Shown here in pieces: positions 1-9,874 of a stretch of DNA of 64,000 nt. The DNA lies in contig NZ_JBCFBO010000001.1 in the NCBI RefSeq assembly GCF_038562635.1, positions 372,001 through 436,000 on the forward strand. The letters are read 5' to 3'. Under the pieces are notes generated by a model. It saw only the letters and a list, made by a program, of their open reading frames with translations. It searched no databases and was not told the DNA's origin. Source of the DNA: Methanobacterium sp. Lineage in GTDB: Archaea; Methanobacteriota; Methanobacteria; Methanobacteriales; Methanobacteriaceae. Every line of letters begins with the position of its first letter. Positions within the stretch are counted from its first letter, which is position 1. Both the position numbers and the translations under genes were made by a program.

Positions 1-1244
1 ACAAAAAGAAGACAGAATTATTAAAAAACGGAAAATCCTATATAGAAGATGTTAAAAACACTGAAATCAATTTAAAAAATTTATATCCAACAAACAATTA
101 TGAAGATCTAAAAAATGCGGATTTTATCATTATTGCAGTTCCAACGCCGTTAAATAAAGATAAAAGCCCTGATTTATCTTATATAAAACGGGCAGGTGAA
201 GAAGTTGGAAAAATACTTAAAAAAGGACAATTTGTAGTCTTAAAAAGCACCACCTATCCTGGAACTACAGAAGACTTTTTATGTCCCATTCTTGAGGAAG
301 AAAGTAATTTAAATGTTACAACCGATTTTGGAATAGCCTATTCTCCAGAAAGAGTAGATCCTGGAAATAAAGAATATAAAATCGAGAATACACCAAATGT
401 AGTTGGTGGTTTAACTCCAGAATTTACTGAAATCTGTTCAATGTTATTTGAAGGCCTCACTGGCGATATTATTAAAGTAGAAAATTGTAAAACAGCTGAA
501 GCAGTAAAAATGATTGAGAACATTTATAGAAATGTTAATATTGCCCTAGTTAACGAACTAGCACTAATTTTTGAAAAAATGGAAATTGACATCTGGGAAA
601 CTATTGAAGCTGCCAAGACCAAACCATATGGTTTTACACCTTTTTATCCAGGTCCTGGAGTTGGCGGACACTGTATACCTCTTGATCCTTATTATCTTTC
701 ATATAGAGCAAAGCAGTTCGGCATCATTCCAAGATTTATAGAAACAGCCGGAGAAATCAATGATTTCATGCCCATACATACCATAAACTTAGCAAAAAAA
801 GCACTTGAAAAATCAGGAAAAAAAATTAGAGATTCTAATGTATTAATCTTGGGTTTAGCCTACAAAGCAAATATTAGTGATACACGAGAATCTCCAGCAA
901 TTCAAATTATTGAAGAACTCGTTGAGATCGGAGCAAAATTTAAGGTCTATGATCCCCATTCAAATTCAATAAAAACCCGATTTGGAAATTATTATTCAGA
1001 AAATAACTTTAAAGAGAGCTTAAAATGGGCTGATTGTATTATAGTAGTAACTGATCATGAAGAATTTAAACAGAATGGAGAATTACTAAACGTTATTAAA
1101 GGTCAGCAGACCATAATTGTCGATACACGAAATATATTAGATTCAATCAAAGAACAGCAAATGTCACTTGTTAATACAACGAATATAATTGATTCAAATA
1201 TTGAAAATATTCCATCAGAGAATCCATATTACATAAAATTATAA
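1..1244 (+). CDS. wbpA: UDP-N-acetyl-glucosamine/mannosamine 6-dehydrogenase (WbpA/WecC type), 5' truncated by window edge
   Basis: The reading frame is open from base 3, so the N-terminal Rossmann GxGxxG region lies before the window. Visible UDP-sugar dehydrogenase landmarks are [31 protein letters not shown] and the catalytic loop GGHCIPLDP, whose Cys codon is at 672-674. The C-terminal substrate-binding domain carries DTRESPA. The family oxidises C6 of a UDP-sugar to the uronic acid using two NAD+. The following genes match WbpB/D, WbpE and WbpI, so the likely substrate is UDP-GlcNAc, giving UDP-GlcNAcA as step 1 of UDP-ManNAc3NAcA synthesis. A WecC-type activity on UDP-ManNAc cannot be excluded from sequence alone. 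The next gene starts 37 bases downstream. Confidence 0.88.
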   Translation, partial: KKKTELLKNGKSYIEDVKNTEINLKNLYPTNNYEDLKNADFIIIAVPTPLNKDKSPDLSYIKRAGEEVGKILKKGQFVVLKSTTYPGTTEDFLCPILEEESNLNVTTDFGIAYSPERVDPGNKEYKIENTPNVVGGLTPEFTEICSMLFEGLTGDIIKVENCKTAEAVKMIENIYRNVNIALVNELALIFEKMEIDIWETIEAAKTKPYGFTPFYPGPGVGGHCIPLDPYYLSYRAKQFGIIPRFIETAGEINDFMPIHTINLAKKALEKSGKKIRDSNVLILGLAYKANISDTRESPAIQIIEELVEIGAKFKVYDPHSNSIKTRFGNYYSENNFKESLKWADCIIVVTDHEEFKQNGELLNVIKGQQTIIVDTRNILDSIKEQQMSLVNTTNIIDSNIENIPSENPYYIKL

Positions 1245-1281
1245 TTGTAAATTTTTTATTCAATCTAAAAAGAGGATTAAA

Positions 1282-2880
1282 ATGGTAAAAAACATAGCAA
1301 TTATTGGAAGTGGCTACTGGGGTAAAAATTTAGTTAGGAATTTCTCTGAACTTGGTGTCCTTAAAACAATTTGCGATTTGAATAAAAATGTATTAAATGA
1401 TTTTAAAAAACAGTACCCAGAAGTTCATATTACAACTTCTTTTCAGGAAGTTTTAGAAGATCAAGATATAAAGGGAATTGTAGTTTCTACTCCCGCAGTT
1501 TTACATTATAAAATGGTAAAAGAAGCTTTAAGTTATGGAAAAGATGTATTTGTAGAAAAACCACTTTCTCTAAATGTACATGAAGGTAAAGAACTGGTTA
1601 AAACTGCAGAAAATAAAGGCAATATCCTGATGGTTGGACATATTCTACAGTACCACCCCGCCGTCCTTAAACTTTATGAAATGATAAAAAACGGAGAATT
1701 GGGCAAAATTCAGTATATCTATTCCAATCGTTTGAACTTAGGTAAATTCAGGACAGAAGAAAACATATTATGGAGTTTTGCGCCCCATGATATTTCTGTA
1801 ATCTTAATGTTTTTAAATGAAATGCCTAAAAGTTTAACATCACATGCAGGTGCTTATCTAAGTAAAGATATAGCAGACGTTACTTTTACCACCATGGAAT
1901 TTCACAGCGGTGTAAAAGCCCATATTTTTGTAAGCTGGCTCCATCCATATAAAGAACAGAAACTTGTGGTAGTTGGCAGCAAGAAGATGGCTGTATTTAA
2001 TGATGTTTCAGATGAAAAACTTTTTTTATATCCTCATGAGATAGAATGGATAAATAGAGTTCCCGTGCCTCGGATGAAAGATGCCATGGCGGTAAAAACC
2101 AAAATGAGCGAGCCATTAAAGGAAGAATGTAAACATTTTATAGAATGCATAAAATCCAGAAATGATCCAAAAACAAATGGAAGAGAAGGTCTTCAAGTAC
2201 TTGAAATTTTAGAAGCCAGCCAGAAATCACTTGAAAATAATGGTAAAACCGTATTAATCCATGAAAATTCTTATTTTTCCCACCCTACGTCTATTGTAGA
2301 TCAACCTTGTACTATAGGTAAAGGAACAAAAATCTGGCACTTTTCACATGTAATGACTGGAGCAAAAATAGGAGATAACTGTAACATTGGACAAAATGTG
2401 ATGATTGCTCCAGATGTAGTTATCGGGAATAATGTTAAAATACAAAATAATGTTTCAGTTTATACTGGCGTTAAAATAAATAATAATGCTTTTCTTGGAC
2501 CATCTATGGTTTTTACAAATGTTAAAAATCCCAGGAGTTTTATATCTCGAAAAAATGAATTTAAAGAAACATTAGTAGGAGAGGGTGCCTCCATTGGTGC
2601 TAATGCTACCATTGTATGTGGAAATACCATTGGTAATTATGCTCTTATTGGAGCAGGGGCAGTTGTGACTAAAAATATACCTGATTATGCGCTTGCTGTC
2701 GGAAATCCTGCTAGAATAACAGGTTGGATTTGTGAATGCGGACTTAAATTAAACTTTTTTAATAACCAGGCAGTCTGCAGTTGTGGAAGCAAGTATGAAA
2801 AAATAGATGATAATCTTAAAAAAATGAAATTTCTCTCTGCTGAAGTTGTAAAAGAGAATAAAAAAGAGAAGACAATGTGA
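1282..2880 (+). CDS. Fused Gfo/Idh/MocA 3-dehydrogenase (WbpB-like) and hexapeptide N-acetyltransferase (WbpD-like)
   Basis: A 532-residue two-domain protein. Residues 1 to about 330 are a Gfo/Idh/MocA oxidoreductase with NAD-binding [13 protein letters not shown] near the start and the family EKP motif at 92-94. From about 337 a left-handed beta-helix of hexapeptide repeats ([33 protein letters not shown]) closely resembles WbpD-type 3-N-acetyltransferases. In Pseudomonas these are separate enzymes: WbpB oxidises C3 of UDP-GlcNAcA and WbpD acetylates the 3-amino group after transamination by WbpE. Here both steps sit on one chain, on either side of the aminotransferase step encoded next. The tail (about 488-511) holds CECG and CSCG pairs that could bind zinc. 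It lies between the dehydrogenase and aminotransferase genes. Confidence 0.87.
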   Translation: MVKNIAIIGSGYWGKNLVRNFSELGVLKTICDLNKNVLNDFKKQYPEVHITTSFQEVLEDQDIKGIVVSTPAVLHYKMVKEALSYGKDVFVEKPLSLNVHEGKELVKTAENKGNILMVGHILQYHPAVLKLYEMIKNGELGKIQYIYSNRLNLGKFRTEENILWSFAPHDISVILMFLNEMPKSLTSHAGAYLSKDIADVTFTTMEFHSGVKAHIFVSWLHPYKEQKLVVVGSKKMAVFNDVSDEKLFLYPHEIEWINRVPVPRMKDAMAVKTKMSEPLKEECKHFIECIKSRNDPKTNGREGLQVLEILEASQKSLENNGKTVLIHENSYFSHPTSIVDQPCTIGKGTKIWHFSHVMTGAKIGDNCNIGQNVMIAPDVVIGNNVKIQNNVSVYTGVKINNNAFLGPSMVFTNVKNPRSFISRKNEFKETLVGEGASIGANATIVCGNTIGNYALIGAGAVVTKNIPDYALAVGNPARITGWICECGLKLNFFNNQAVCSCGSKYEKIDDNLKKMKFLSAEVVKENKKEKTM

Positions 2881-2892
2881 GGCAAAGTTAAG

Positions 2893-4005
2893 ATGAAAAT
2901 TCCATTTCTAGACCTGAAAAGGCAATATGATACAATAAAAGAAGAAATAAATGAATCTATTGGAGACGTATTAGATTCACAAAAATTCATTCTTGGAGAG
3001 GAAGTTGAAGAATTCGAAGATAATATGGCAAAATACTGCAAATGCAAAGATGCAATAAGCGTTGCAAGCGGTACTGATGCATTACTTCTATCTATTAAAG
3101 CCCATAATATTTCTGGAAGTGTGATAACATCCACATTTACATTTTTTGCAACCGCAGGAGCAATACATAACTCTGGTGCGAACCCTAAATTTGTAGATAT
3201 AAAACCTGAAACATTCAACGTAGACCCTGAAAAAATAAGAAAAAACCTCCAGGACGATGAAAGTATAAAAGCAATTTTGCCGGTTCATCTTTTTGGTAAA
3301 CCTGCTGAAATGAATGAAATTATAGAAATAGCAGAAGATAATGATTTAACAATAATAGAAGATGCAGCTCAGACACTCGGTGCCGAATATAGGGGGAAAA
3401 AAGTTGGATCTACAGGAACGGCATGCTTTAGTTTCTTCCCCTCCAAGAATCTCGGAGGATTTGGAGATGGAGGGTTAATAACAACTAATGATGAAGAACT
3501 ATCAGAAAAAATAAGGACCCTCCGAGTTCATGGAGCAAAACCAAAATATTATCACCATATTATTGGTTATAACAGCAGATTAGATGCTATTCATGCGGCT
3601 GTTTTAAATGTGAAGTTAAAATATCTCGATAAATGGGTTCAAAAAAGGATTAATAATGCTAAAATTTATAATAACGCGTTAAAACATGTTGAAAATTTAG
3701 AATTACCCCAAATATCAGATAATGAGAAACATTCATTTAACCAGTACACAATTAGAGTAAAAAACGGTTTAAGGGACAACCTTAAAGATTTCCTGCAAAA
3801 CAAGGGCATAAACACTGCAATATATTATCCTTTACCATTACATTTACAGCCCTGCTTTTCTTCATTAAACTGTAAAAAAGGAGATTTTGTAAATGCGGAA
3901 TTGGCAAGTAAAGAAGTCCTTTCATTACCTGTTTTTCCAGAATTAGAAAAAGAAGAGATGGAATATACAATTGACAGTATTTCTGAATTTTTTAAAAGGG
4001 ATTAA
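2893..4005 (+). CDS. wbpE: DegT/DnrJ/EryC1/StrS aminotransferase, WbpE-like
   Basis: A 370-residue PLP-dependent sugar aminotransferase. It shows the SGTDALLL phosphate-binding loop, the EDAAQTLGA motif and the PLP-lysine stretch FSFFPSKNLGGFGDGG with Lys185. It should convert the 3-keto sugar made by the WbpB-like domain upstream into UDP-GlcNAc(3NH2)A, using glutamate as amino donor. It starts 13 bases after the fused gene and its stop is 1 base before the ATG of the epimerase, so the three are probably one transcript. WbpE identity rests on the FFPSKNLG motif and the neighbours. Confidence 0.88.
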   Translation: MKIPFLDLKRQYDTIKEEINESIGDVLDSQKFILGEEVEEFEDNMAKYCKCKDAISVASGTDALLLSIKAHNISGSVITSTFTFFATAGAIHNSGANPKFVDIKPETFNVDPEKIRKNLQDDESIKAILPVHLFGKPAEMNEIIEIAEDNDLTIIEDAAQTLGAEYRGKKVGSTGTACFSFFPSKNLGGFGDGGLITTNDEELSEKIRTLRVHGAKPKYYHHIIGYNSRLDAIHAAVLNVKLKYLDKWVQKRINNAKIYNNALKHVENLELPQISDNEKHSFNQYTIRVKNGLRDNLKDFLQNKGINTAIYYPLPLHLQPCFSSLNCKKGDFVNAELASKEVLSLPVFPELEKEEMEYTIDSISEFFKRD

Positions 4006-4006
4006 A

Positions 4007-5140
4007 ATGAAAATTATCACTGTATTGGGAGCTAGACCCCAATTTATCAAAGCTGCATTGTTATCTCATGAATTAAGGAGAGAAAATCATGAAATTATTG
4101 TTCATACAGGGCAACACTATGATACTGAGATGTCAGATATCTTTTTTAAAGAGATGAATATTCCTGAACCAGATTATAATTTAGGAGTTGGATCTGCATC
4201 ACATGCTTATCAAACTGCAGAAATGATGTTAAAACTTGAAAAAATTTTTGTAAATGAAAATCCAGATTTGGTTTTGGTATATGGTGATACTAACTCTACT
4301 TTAGCAGGTGCAATAACTGCCTCTAAATTAAATTTACCAGTAGCTCATGTAGAAGCGGGCCCTAGAATGTTTGATAAAACTATTCCCGAAGAGATAAATC
4401 GAATAATTACAGATCAGTTATCTTCTTTACTTTTTGCACCAACTCCCAGATCAGTTGATAATCTCACAAATGAGGGCTTAAATAAGGGAATTCACTTGAC
4501 TGGAGATATAATGCTTGATAACTTTAAATATTTCTATAAAAAAGCTGAAAAACATTCTAAAATTCTAGAAGAACTTGATTTAACAGAAAAAAATTATATA
4601 TTAACAACTATCCATCGCGCAAGGAATACTGAATCCATTAAAAACTTAAAAACTATTGTAAAATCATTATTAAAAATTTCCGAAGTAGAAAAAATAATAT
4701 TCCCTGTTCATCCCCGTACTAAAAAATACCTTAAAAAATATAATTTCTACGATAGGCTAAATAAAAATCCCAATATTAAATTAATAAACCCTGTAGGCTA
4801 TTTGGATATGTTAATTCTAACTAAAAATGCCAAAAAAATAATTACAGATTCAGGAGGTCTGCAAAAAGAGGCTTATTTTGCCCAAGTTCCATGCATAACC
4901 TTAGATAAATCATCTGCATGGCCTGAAACTGTTGAAGATGGTTGGAATCTAGTCATTTATGGAACATCTGAAAAAATCGCTCGATCTGTGCTTCATTTTA
5001 AACCAAGTTCTACACAAAATAAAACCTTTGGTCATGGAAACGCTTCAGTTAAAATAACTCATTTAATAGAAGAATTACTAAAAAATAGAGAAAAAACCAT
5101 TATACTGGCTCCAAAAATGATCCTTTCTAGAAATATATAA
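4007..5140 (+). CDS. wbpI: UDP-GlcNAc3NAcA 2-epimerase (WbpI-like)
   Basis: A 377-residue non-hydrolysing UDP-GlcNAc 2-epimerase fold protein. Motifs are GARPQFIKAA at the start, HTGQHYD, YGDTNSTLAGA, HVEAGPR followed by PEEINRIITD, TIHRARNTE and TDSGGLQKEAYF. The final step of the ManNAc3NAcA route is C2 epimerisation of UDP-GlcNAc3NAcA, and WbpI belongs to this family. A longer frame opens at 3971, but it would overlap the aminotransferase gene by 35 bases. The ATG at 4007 begins with the canonical MKIITVLGARPQ and is preferred. With the preceding genes this completes the pathway, so the product is more likely UDP-ManNAc3NAcA than UDP-ManNAc. Confidence 0.86.
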   Translation: MKIITVLGARPQFIKAALLSHELRRENHEIIVHTGQHYDTEMSDIFFKEMNIPEPDYNLGVGSASHAYQTAEMMLKLEKIFVNENPDLVLVYGDTNSTLAGAITASKLNLPVAHVEAGPRMFDKTIPEEINRIITDQLSSLLFAPTPRSVDNLTNEGLNKGIHLTGDIMLDNFKYFYKKAEKHSKILEELDLTEKNYILTTIHRARNTESIKNLKTIVKSLLKISEVEKIIFPVHPRTKKYLKKYNFYDRLNKNPNIKLINPVGYLDMLILTKNAKKIITDSGGLQKEAYFAQVPCITLDKSSAWPETVEDGWNLVIYGTSEKIARSVLHFKPSSTQNKTFGHGNASVKITHLIEELLKNREKTIILAPKMILSRNI

Positions 5141-5160
5141 ATTTTGAAAGAGGTAATACT

Positions 5161-6339
5161 ATGAAAATATGTTTTCTTGCAAATTCAGAAAGTATCCATA
5201 TTCAACGATGGGTTAAATATTTCACAGATACAGGTCATGAAGTACACATAATATCAGATAGTTCCACTGATAAAATTAACATTGAAAACGTAATATTCCA
5301 TCAACTTAAAAATATCAATTCAAATAGAAACACTGTGGCGTTCTATATAACATTGATAATCAATATTGTATATGTTAATTATCTAATAAGGAGTATTAAG
5401 CCAGACATTCTCCATGCGCATTATGTTGTATATTACGGGTTTTATGGAGTTTTAACTTCTTTTCATCCTTTAATTATATCTGTTTGGGGTAGCGATGTTT
5501 TAAAAGTGCCAGATGAGTCTCTAATAGCAAACTACATAGTTCGTTATAGTCTTAAAGGTGCAGATAAGATCACTACTACTGCTGAATTTATGAGAGATCA
5601 CCTACTTGATAACTTTAAACTAGCAAAAGAAAAAATCATTAGAATTCCATGGGGAATAAATACCAACATTTTTTATCAAAGGTACAGTTCTAAAGAAAAA
5701 GAATTAAAAGAATATTTAGGAATAGGAGATGCTGAAACAGTTGTTATCAGTAACAGGAGCATGGCTCCCCAATATAATATTGATAAAATTATTGAAGCTA
5801 TCCCTTATGTTCTAAAATCAAATTCCAATACTGTTTTTGTGTTTATAAAAGGTTATGGCACCACTAATTTTGAAAAAAAAATGAGATTGAAGGCTCAAAA
5901 ATTAAATATCATCAATAACGTTCGTTTTATCTCAAAGAATATAACACCTAAAGAAATGGCTACCTATCTTAACATTTCCAACATGTTCGTTTCAATAACA
6001 AAAACAGATCAATTTGCAAGTAGCATTATGGAAGGAATGGCATGTGGATTGGTCCCTATTGTAAGCAATATTGATGTTTATTACCAATATTTATCAGATA
6101 ATAGTAATGCACTATTTGTTAATCCCGATAATCCGCAGGATTTAGCTGAAAAAATAATTTATTGTATTAATAATCCTGAAATAAAGGAGAATTTTTATAA
6201 AATAAACAAAAAAATCATTGAAAAACATGAAAATTGGGATAAAAATGCTCGAAAGATGGAAAAATTATATGAAGAAATGTTAAAAGAAGGAGAAATTAAA
6301 GATGAAATGGAAAATCCCATTGTTCAAAATATATCATGA
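5161..6339 (+). CDS. Glycosyltransferase family 4 (GT-B fold)
   Basis: A 392-residue GT4 protein. The N-terminal half has a GT-B acceptor domain (PDILHAHYVVYYGF, SVWGSDV). The C-terminal donor domain carries the retaining GT4 signature around SSIMEGMACGLVPIVSN, with Glu residues placed as in the E-x7-E motif. No membrane segment is evident, so it probably acts on the cytoplasmic side. It starts 20 bases after the wbpI-like gene and its 3' end overlaps the next gene by 38 bases, indicating translational coupling. It may transfer ManNAc3NAcA or a neighbouring sugar; donor and linkage cannot be read from sequence. Confidence 0.85.
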   Translation: MKICFLANSESIHIQRWVKYFTDTGHEVHIISDSSTDKINIENVIFHQLKNINSNRNTVAFYITLIINIVYVNYLIRSIKPDILHAHYVVYYGFYGVLTSFHPLIISVWGSDVLKVPDESLIANYIVRYSLKGADKITTTAEFMRDHLLDNFKLAKEKIIRIPWGINTNIFYQRYSSKEKELKEYLGIGDAETVVISNRSMAPQYNIDKIIEAIPYVLKSNSNTVFVFIKGYGTTNFEKKMRLKAQKLNIINNVRFISKNITPKEMATYLNISNMFVSITKTDQFASSIMEGMACGLVPIVSNIDVYYQYLSDNSNALFVNPDNPQDLAEKIIYCINNPEIKENFYKINKKIIEKHENWDKNARKMEKLYEEMLKEGEIKDEMENPIVQNIS

Positions 6340-7429
6340 TGATGACGATATCCAAAGTGTAACAAACATCATCAAGAATGGTTCCCATTGGGCAACTGGA
6401 ACAGAAATACAGCTATTTGAAAATGAAATTTCCCAGTATATTGGAAGAAAATACGCTGTGACATTTAATTCTGGAACTTCAGCTCTCCATACTCTCCTTT
6501 TAGCTCATGATATTAAAGATAACGATGAAGTAATAGTTCCATCTTTTACTTTTATCTCAACGGCTAATGCTCCTCTTTTTGTTAAAGCAAAACCTGTTTT
6601 TGCAGAAATTGAAGATAAAACATGCGGATTAGATCCTGAAGATGTTAAAGAAAAAATTACTCCAAAAACTAAAGCAATTATTCCTATTCATTATGGGGGT
6701 AACCCCTGTTTAATACGTGAATTAAAAGAGATTGCTGATGATTATAATGTTTTACTCATAGAAGATGCTGCAGAATCACTTGGGGCAAAAATAAAAGATA
6801 AAAAAATAGGGAGCTTTGGAGATTCAGCCATACTCAGTTTTTGCCAGAATAAAGTAATCTCTACAGGTGAAGGCGGGGCAGTTGTAACAGATTCAAAAGA
6901 AATCTATGAAAAATTAAAATTAATAAGATCACACGGAAGGTTAGATGCTCAGGATTACTTCTCTTCAACAAATTATATGGATTACCTAACTTTGGGATAC
7001 AATTTTAGAATGCCTACCATGTGTGCAGCACTGGGTCTATCACAGCTAAAGAAGATAGACTCCATAATTAAAATGAGAAGGAGCAATTCATCTTATTTAT
7101 CAAAAAAATTGTCAAAAAACGATATAATTATACCAAAAAGTCCCTTAAATTATTATAATGTTCATCAGCTGTTTACAATAAGGATTGAAGAACAAAGGGA
7201 TGATTTAATCGAATATATGTCAAATAAAGGTATAATGACTAAAGTATATTTTTCTCCTGTTCATTTAACTCATTTCTATCAAAAAAAATTGGGATATAAA
7301 ATTGGAGATTTGCCTGTTACTGAGAAAATATCCAATCAGGTACTGTCTTTACCAATGTATCCCACATTGACAAAAAGAGAAATGGATTATATTGCCGAAA
7401 ATATTGAAAAATTTTTGAAGGTAAAATAA
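6302..7429 (+). CDS. DegT/DnrJ aminotransferase, 4-amino-4,6-dideoxy-sugar (perosamine/PglE-like) type
   Basis: A 375-residue PLP aminotransferase with NSGTSALHTLLLA, EDAAESLGA and the PLP-lysine stretch SFCQNKVISTGEGG (Lys184). That stretch resembles perosamine/bacillosamine 4-aminotransferases more than the WbpE type encoded upstream. It should aminate C4 of the 4-keto-6-deoxy sugar made by the dehydratase encoded immediately downstream. The start ATG lies inside the preceding GT gene. The last base of its stop codon is the A of the next ATG (7429), typical of a translationally coupled pair. Confidence 0.85.
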   Translation: MKWKIPLFKIYHDDDDIQSVTNIIKNGSHWATGTEIQLFENEISQYIGRKYAVTFNSGTSALHTLLLAHDIKDNDEVIVPSFTFISTANAPLFVKAKPVFAEIEDKTCGLDPEDVKEKITPKTKAIIPIHYGGNPCLIRELKEIADDYNVLLIEDAAESLGAKIKDKKIGSFGDSAILSFCQNKVISTGEGGAVVTDSKEIYEKLKLIRSHGRLDAQDYFSSTNYMDYLTLGYNFRMPTMCAALGLSQLKKIDSIIKMRRSNSSYLSKKLSKNDIIIPKSPLNYYNVHQLFTIRIEEQRDDLIEYMSNKGIMTKVYFSPVHLTHFYQKKLGYKIGDLPVTEKISNQVLSLPMYPTLTKREMDYIAENIEKFLKVK

Positions 7430-8496
7430 TGAAGGACAAATTAAGGGAAAAGACTGTTTTAGTTACGGGTGGAACAGGATCAATAGGCACAGAAATAGTC
7501 AAACAAGTTCTAAGTTATGATGCATCCAAAGTCATAGTTTTCAGCAGGGATGAAATAAAACACTTTTCATTAAAGAAAAATTTAACAGATGATCGACTTG
7601 AAACTGTCGTTGGAGATGTAAGAGACTATCGTAGCATTCAAAGAGTATTTAATGATTTCGATATCGATTTAATTTACCATGCAGCTGCAATGAAACACGT
7701 TGTTGTATGCGAAGATTTTCCAATAGAAAGTGTTCGAACTAATATTTTAGGAACACAAAACATGGTAGATCTGGCAACAAAGTACGGGATCCCCAAGATG
7801 ATTAACATCAGTACAGATAAATCAGCTTATCCTGTTAACGTGATGGGTGCAACTAAATTTATTGCAGAAAGAATCGTACTTAATGCGAATTTTTCTTGTG
7901 TTAGATTTGGTAATGTTGCTAATTCACATGGTTCAGTTATTCCTATTTTCATTGAGAATCTTTTAAACGGAAACCCCTTAAACATAACCAACCCCCACGC
8001 AACCCGTTTTATTATGGAAATTCCTGATGCAGTCAATCTTGTAATGGAGGCCACCAAATATGCTCAGGGCGGAGACCTATTTATTCTAAAAATGAAGGCA
8101 TTTAAACTAGGAGACTTGTTAGATGTGATTCTAAACAGAATCGCTCCCAGACTGGATATACTTGAAGAGGATATTAAAGTAAATACAATTGGTCTAGTTG
8201 ATGGTGAGAAACTTCACGAAGGTTTGATTAACAGTACAGAATCCGAGTTTCTTTTTGAACTAAACAACACTTATGTAGTTTTAAAAAATAGAGAGAATGC
8301 GTTAAAATACAAAAATATAAAAAGGATAAATTCATTTGGATACACTTCAAATGAGGTGGATTTAATTTCAAAAAGCGAAATAGAGAAAATTGTAATTAAT
8401 TACTTTAAAAAAGACAGTATGAGGGAAAAATTATGGGAATATCTAACAAATTACTCCAAAAAATATGTTGTCCAACATGTAAAGGAAATTTATTAA
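7429..8496 (+). CDS. UDP-GlcNAc 4,6-dehydratase-like SDR (CapD/PseB/PglF superfamily), soluble
   Basis: A 355-residue extended SDR with NAD motif TGGTGSIGTEIVKQ (residues 14-29), YHAAAMKHVVVCEDFP and active-site region STDKSAYPVNVMGATK. The Tyr of the classical YxxxK pair is Met139 here, with Lys143 retained. That substitution is known in the WbpM-type branch of 4,6-dehydratases. No membrane segments are present, unlike WbpM/PglF, so this is a short cytoplasmic form. It would convert UDP-GlcNAc or a related UDP-sugar to the 4-keto-6-deoxy form for the upstream aminotransferase. The 3' end overlaps the next gene by 64 bases. Whether it inverts C5 is not readable. Confidence 0.84.
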   Translation: MKDKLREKTVLVTGGTGSIGTEIVKQVLSYDASKVIVFSRDEIKHFSLKKNLTDDRLETVVGDVRDYRSIQRVFNDFDIDLIYHAAAMKHVVVCEDFPIESVRTNILGTQNMVDLATKYGIPKMINISTDKSAYPVNVMGATKFIAERIVLNANFSCVRFGNVANSHGSVIPIFIENLLNGNPLNITNPHATRFIMEIPDAVNLVMEATKYAQGGDLFILKMKAFKLGDLLDVILNRIAPRLDILEEDIKVNTIGLVDGEKLHEGLINSTESEFLFELNNTYVVLKNRENALKYKNIKRINSFGYTSNEVDLISKSEIEKIVINYFKKDSMREKLWEYLTNYSKKYVVQHVKEIY

Positions 8497-9302
8497 TTAA
8501 TGAATCAAATAAACTTCAGTGCAACGACTGTGGAAAAGGGTTCCTAATTATCAATGATATACCATTGTTTATAAATGAAGAATCTGCATACGATAAGCTG
8601 TATGATCAAATTGACTTCCATAAACATCCTTTTGGATATAATCTAGATTATGCCTCCTGGAGAAAGGGAAAAATAAATAGAGAAATTGTAAAGTATTTAA
8701 AAAAAGGATCAGTTTTAGACGATGGCGGCGGCTATGGTTATTTAAAAGAATTTCTTGGAAAGGAACATACATATTATAATATGGAGTACAGCTATGAGAT
8801 ACTGAATTATGATACCAGTCCTTTAAAATCTGTAGGAAAAGGTGAAGAACTTCCATTCAAAGATGCTATTTTTGATAATATAGTAAGCGGCGATGTACTC
8901 GAACATGTGCATAATAAAGTAAAGTACCTTGAGGAAACATACCGGGTGTTAAAACCTGGAGGAATATTTATTTTAAATACACCACGAACAGGATGGATTG
9001 AATCCTATAAAAAATCTATCTGGTTTTGGATTCCCTATTTGAACTACATAACAAATGGAATCAAATCTATATTTAAAGACGAAACAAATATAACAACACC
9101 TTCTGGAGTTGTTGATATACCTAGCGATGAAACATGGTTACGTAATCAATTAAAAACGCTTGGCTATCAAGTAGTTGTCCAGAAAAGGACTGATAATCAT
9201 CTTCCAGGCCTTTCCAATAAATTCTGGAGAAAATTTGCAGATGCATTTATAGATCCAGAAAAGATTGGGCATTGTACCTTTTTTGTTTGTAAAAAATTGT
9301 GA
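8433..9302 (+). CDS. SAM-dependent methyltransferase with N-terminal zinc-ribbon
   Basis: A 289-residue protein. Residues about 12-45 form a Trm112/YcaR-like zinc ribbon with two Cys pairs (CCPTC and CNDC). A class I methyltransferase follows: motif I is VLDDGGGYGYLKEF, with acidic ELPFKD and SGDVLEHV, then EETYRVLKPGGIFILNTPR. The family often methylates sugars or lipid intermediates in surface-polysaccharide loci. It begins inside the dehydratase gene, and its TGA overlaps the GTG start of the next gene, so it is co-translated with the amino-sugar enzymes. O-methylation of the dideoxy sugar is possible but unproven. Confidence 0.8.
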   Translation: MGISNKLLQKICCPTCKGNLLINESNKLQCNDCGKGFLIINDIPLFINEESAYDKLYDQIDFHKHPFGYNLDYASWRKGKINREIVKYLKKGSVLDDGGGYGYLKEFLGKEHTYYNMEYSYEILNYDTSPLKSVGKGEELPFKDAIFDNIVSGDVLEHVHNKVKYLEETYRVLKPGGIFILNTPRTGWIESYKKSIWFWIPYLNYITNGIKSIFKDETNITTPSGVVDIPSDETWLRNQLKTLGYQVVVQKRTDNHLPGLSNKFWRKFADAFIDPEKIGHCTFFVCKKL

Positions 9303-9853
9303 GAGTGAAAAGATTGACAAACGAAAACACATGTGAAAATTTAAAAAACAAACTAAAGAAGTGTGGAAACAACGTTAAAATATACCCTCTTTCAAAGATT
9401 ATAACGCCCGAAGTCATAGAAATAGGAAATAATTCAATGATTGATGATTTTAGTTTCATAAATGGAGGTAAAAGGATTAAAATTGGCAAATATGCCCACA
9501 TTGCATCTTTTGTAAGCATTATTGGCGGTGGAGAACTAGAACTAGGTGATTATACTGTTTTAGCATGTGGTTCTAGAATATTGACTGGAACTGATACATA
9601 TCATGGAGGAAAAAGAATGTCTACAGCATTGCCACTTGAACAAAGAAATGTTATTAGAGGTAAAGTTGAAATAAAAAAGGATGCATTCGTTGGGACCAAT
9701 GCAGTTATTCATCCCAATGTGAAGATTGGAGAAGGAGCAGTAATCGGCAGTTGCAGCCTTGTAACTAAAGATATTGAACCATGGAGCATTAACATTGGAG
9801 TTCCCTGTAAAAAGATAGGATATAGGCCGGATGTTACTGTTGAAGATATATAA
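9299..9853 (+). CDS. Hexapeptide-repeat (left-handed beta-helix) sugar acyltransferase
   Basis: A 184-residue acyltransferase. Hexapeptide repeats run from about residue 40 to 165 (IEIGNNSMIDDFSFI, IKIGKYAHIASFVSI, LELGDYTVLACG, VKIGEGAVIGSCSLV) and include a TYHGG loop. The best-placed start is the GTG at 9299, overlapping the upstream TGA; a second GTG at 9305 and a TTG at 9314 are alternatives. Its position after a 4,6-dehydratase/aminotransferase pair suggests a PglD-like N-acetyltransferase for the 4-amino sugar. The gene that follows is a second acyltransferase, and which one does this cannot be settled here. Confidence 0.8.
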   Translation: MRVKRLTNENTCENLKNKLKKCGNNVKIYPLSKIITPEVIEIGNNSMIDDFSFINGGKRIKIGKYAHIASFVSIIGGGELELGDYTVLACGSRILTGTDTYHGGKRMSTALPLEQRNVIRGKVEIKKDAFVGTNAVIHPNVKIGEGAVIGSCSLVTKDIEPWSINIGVPCKKIGYRPDVTVEDI

Positions 9854-9874
9854 CTTATATTTGTAAATAGTATC

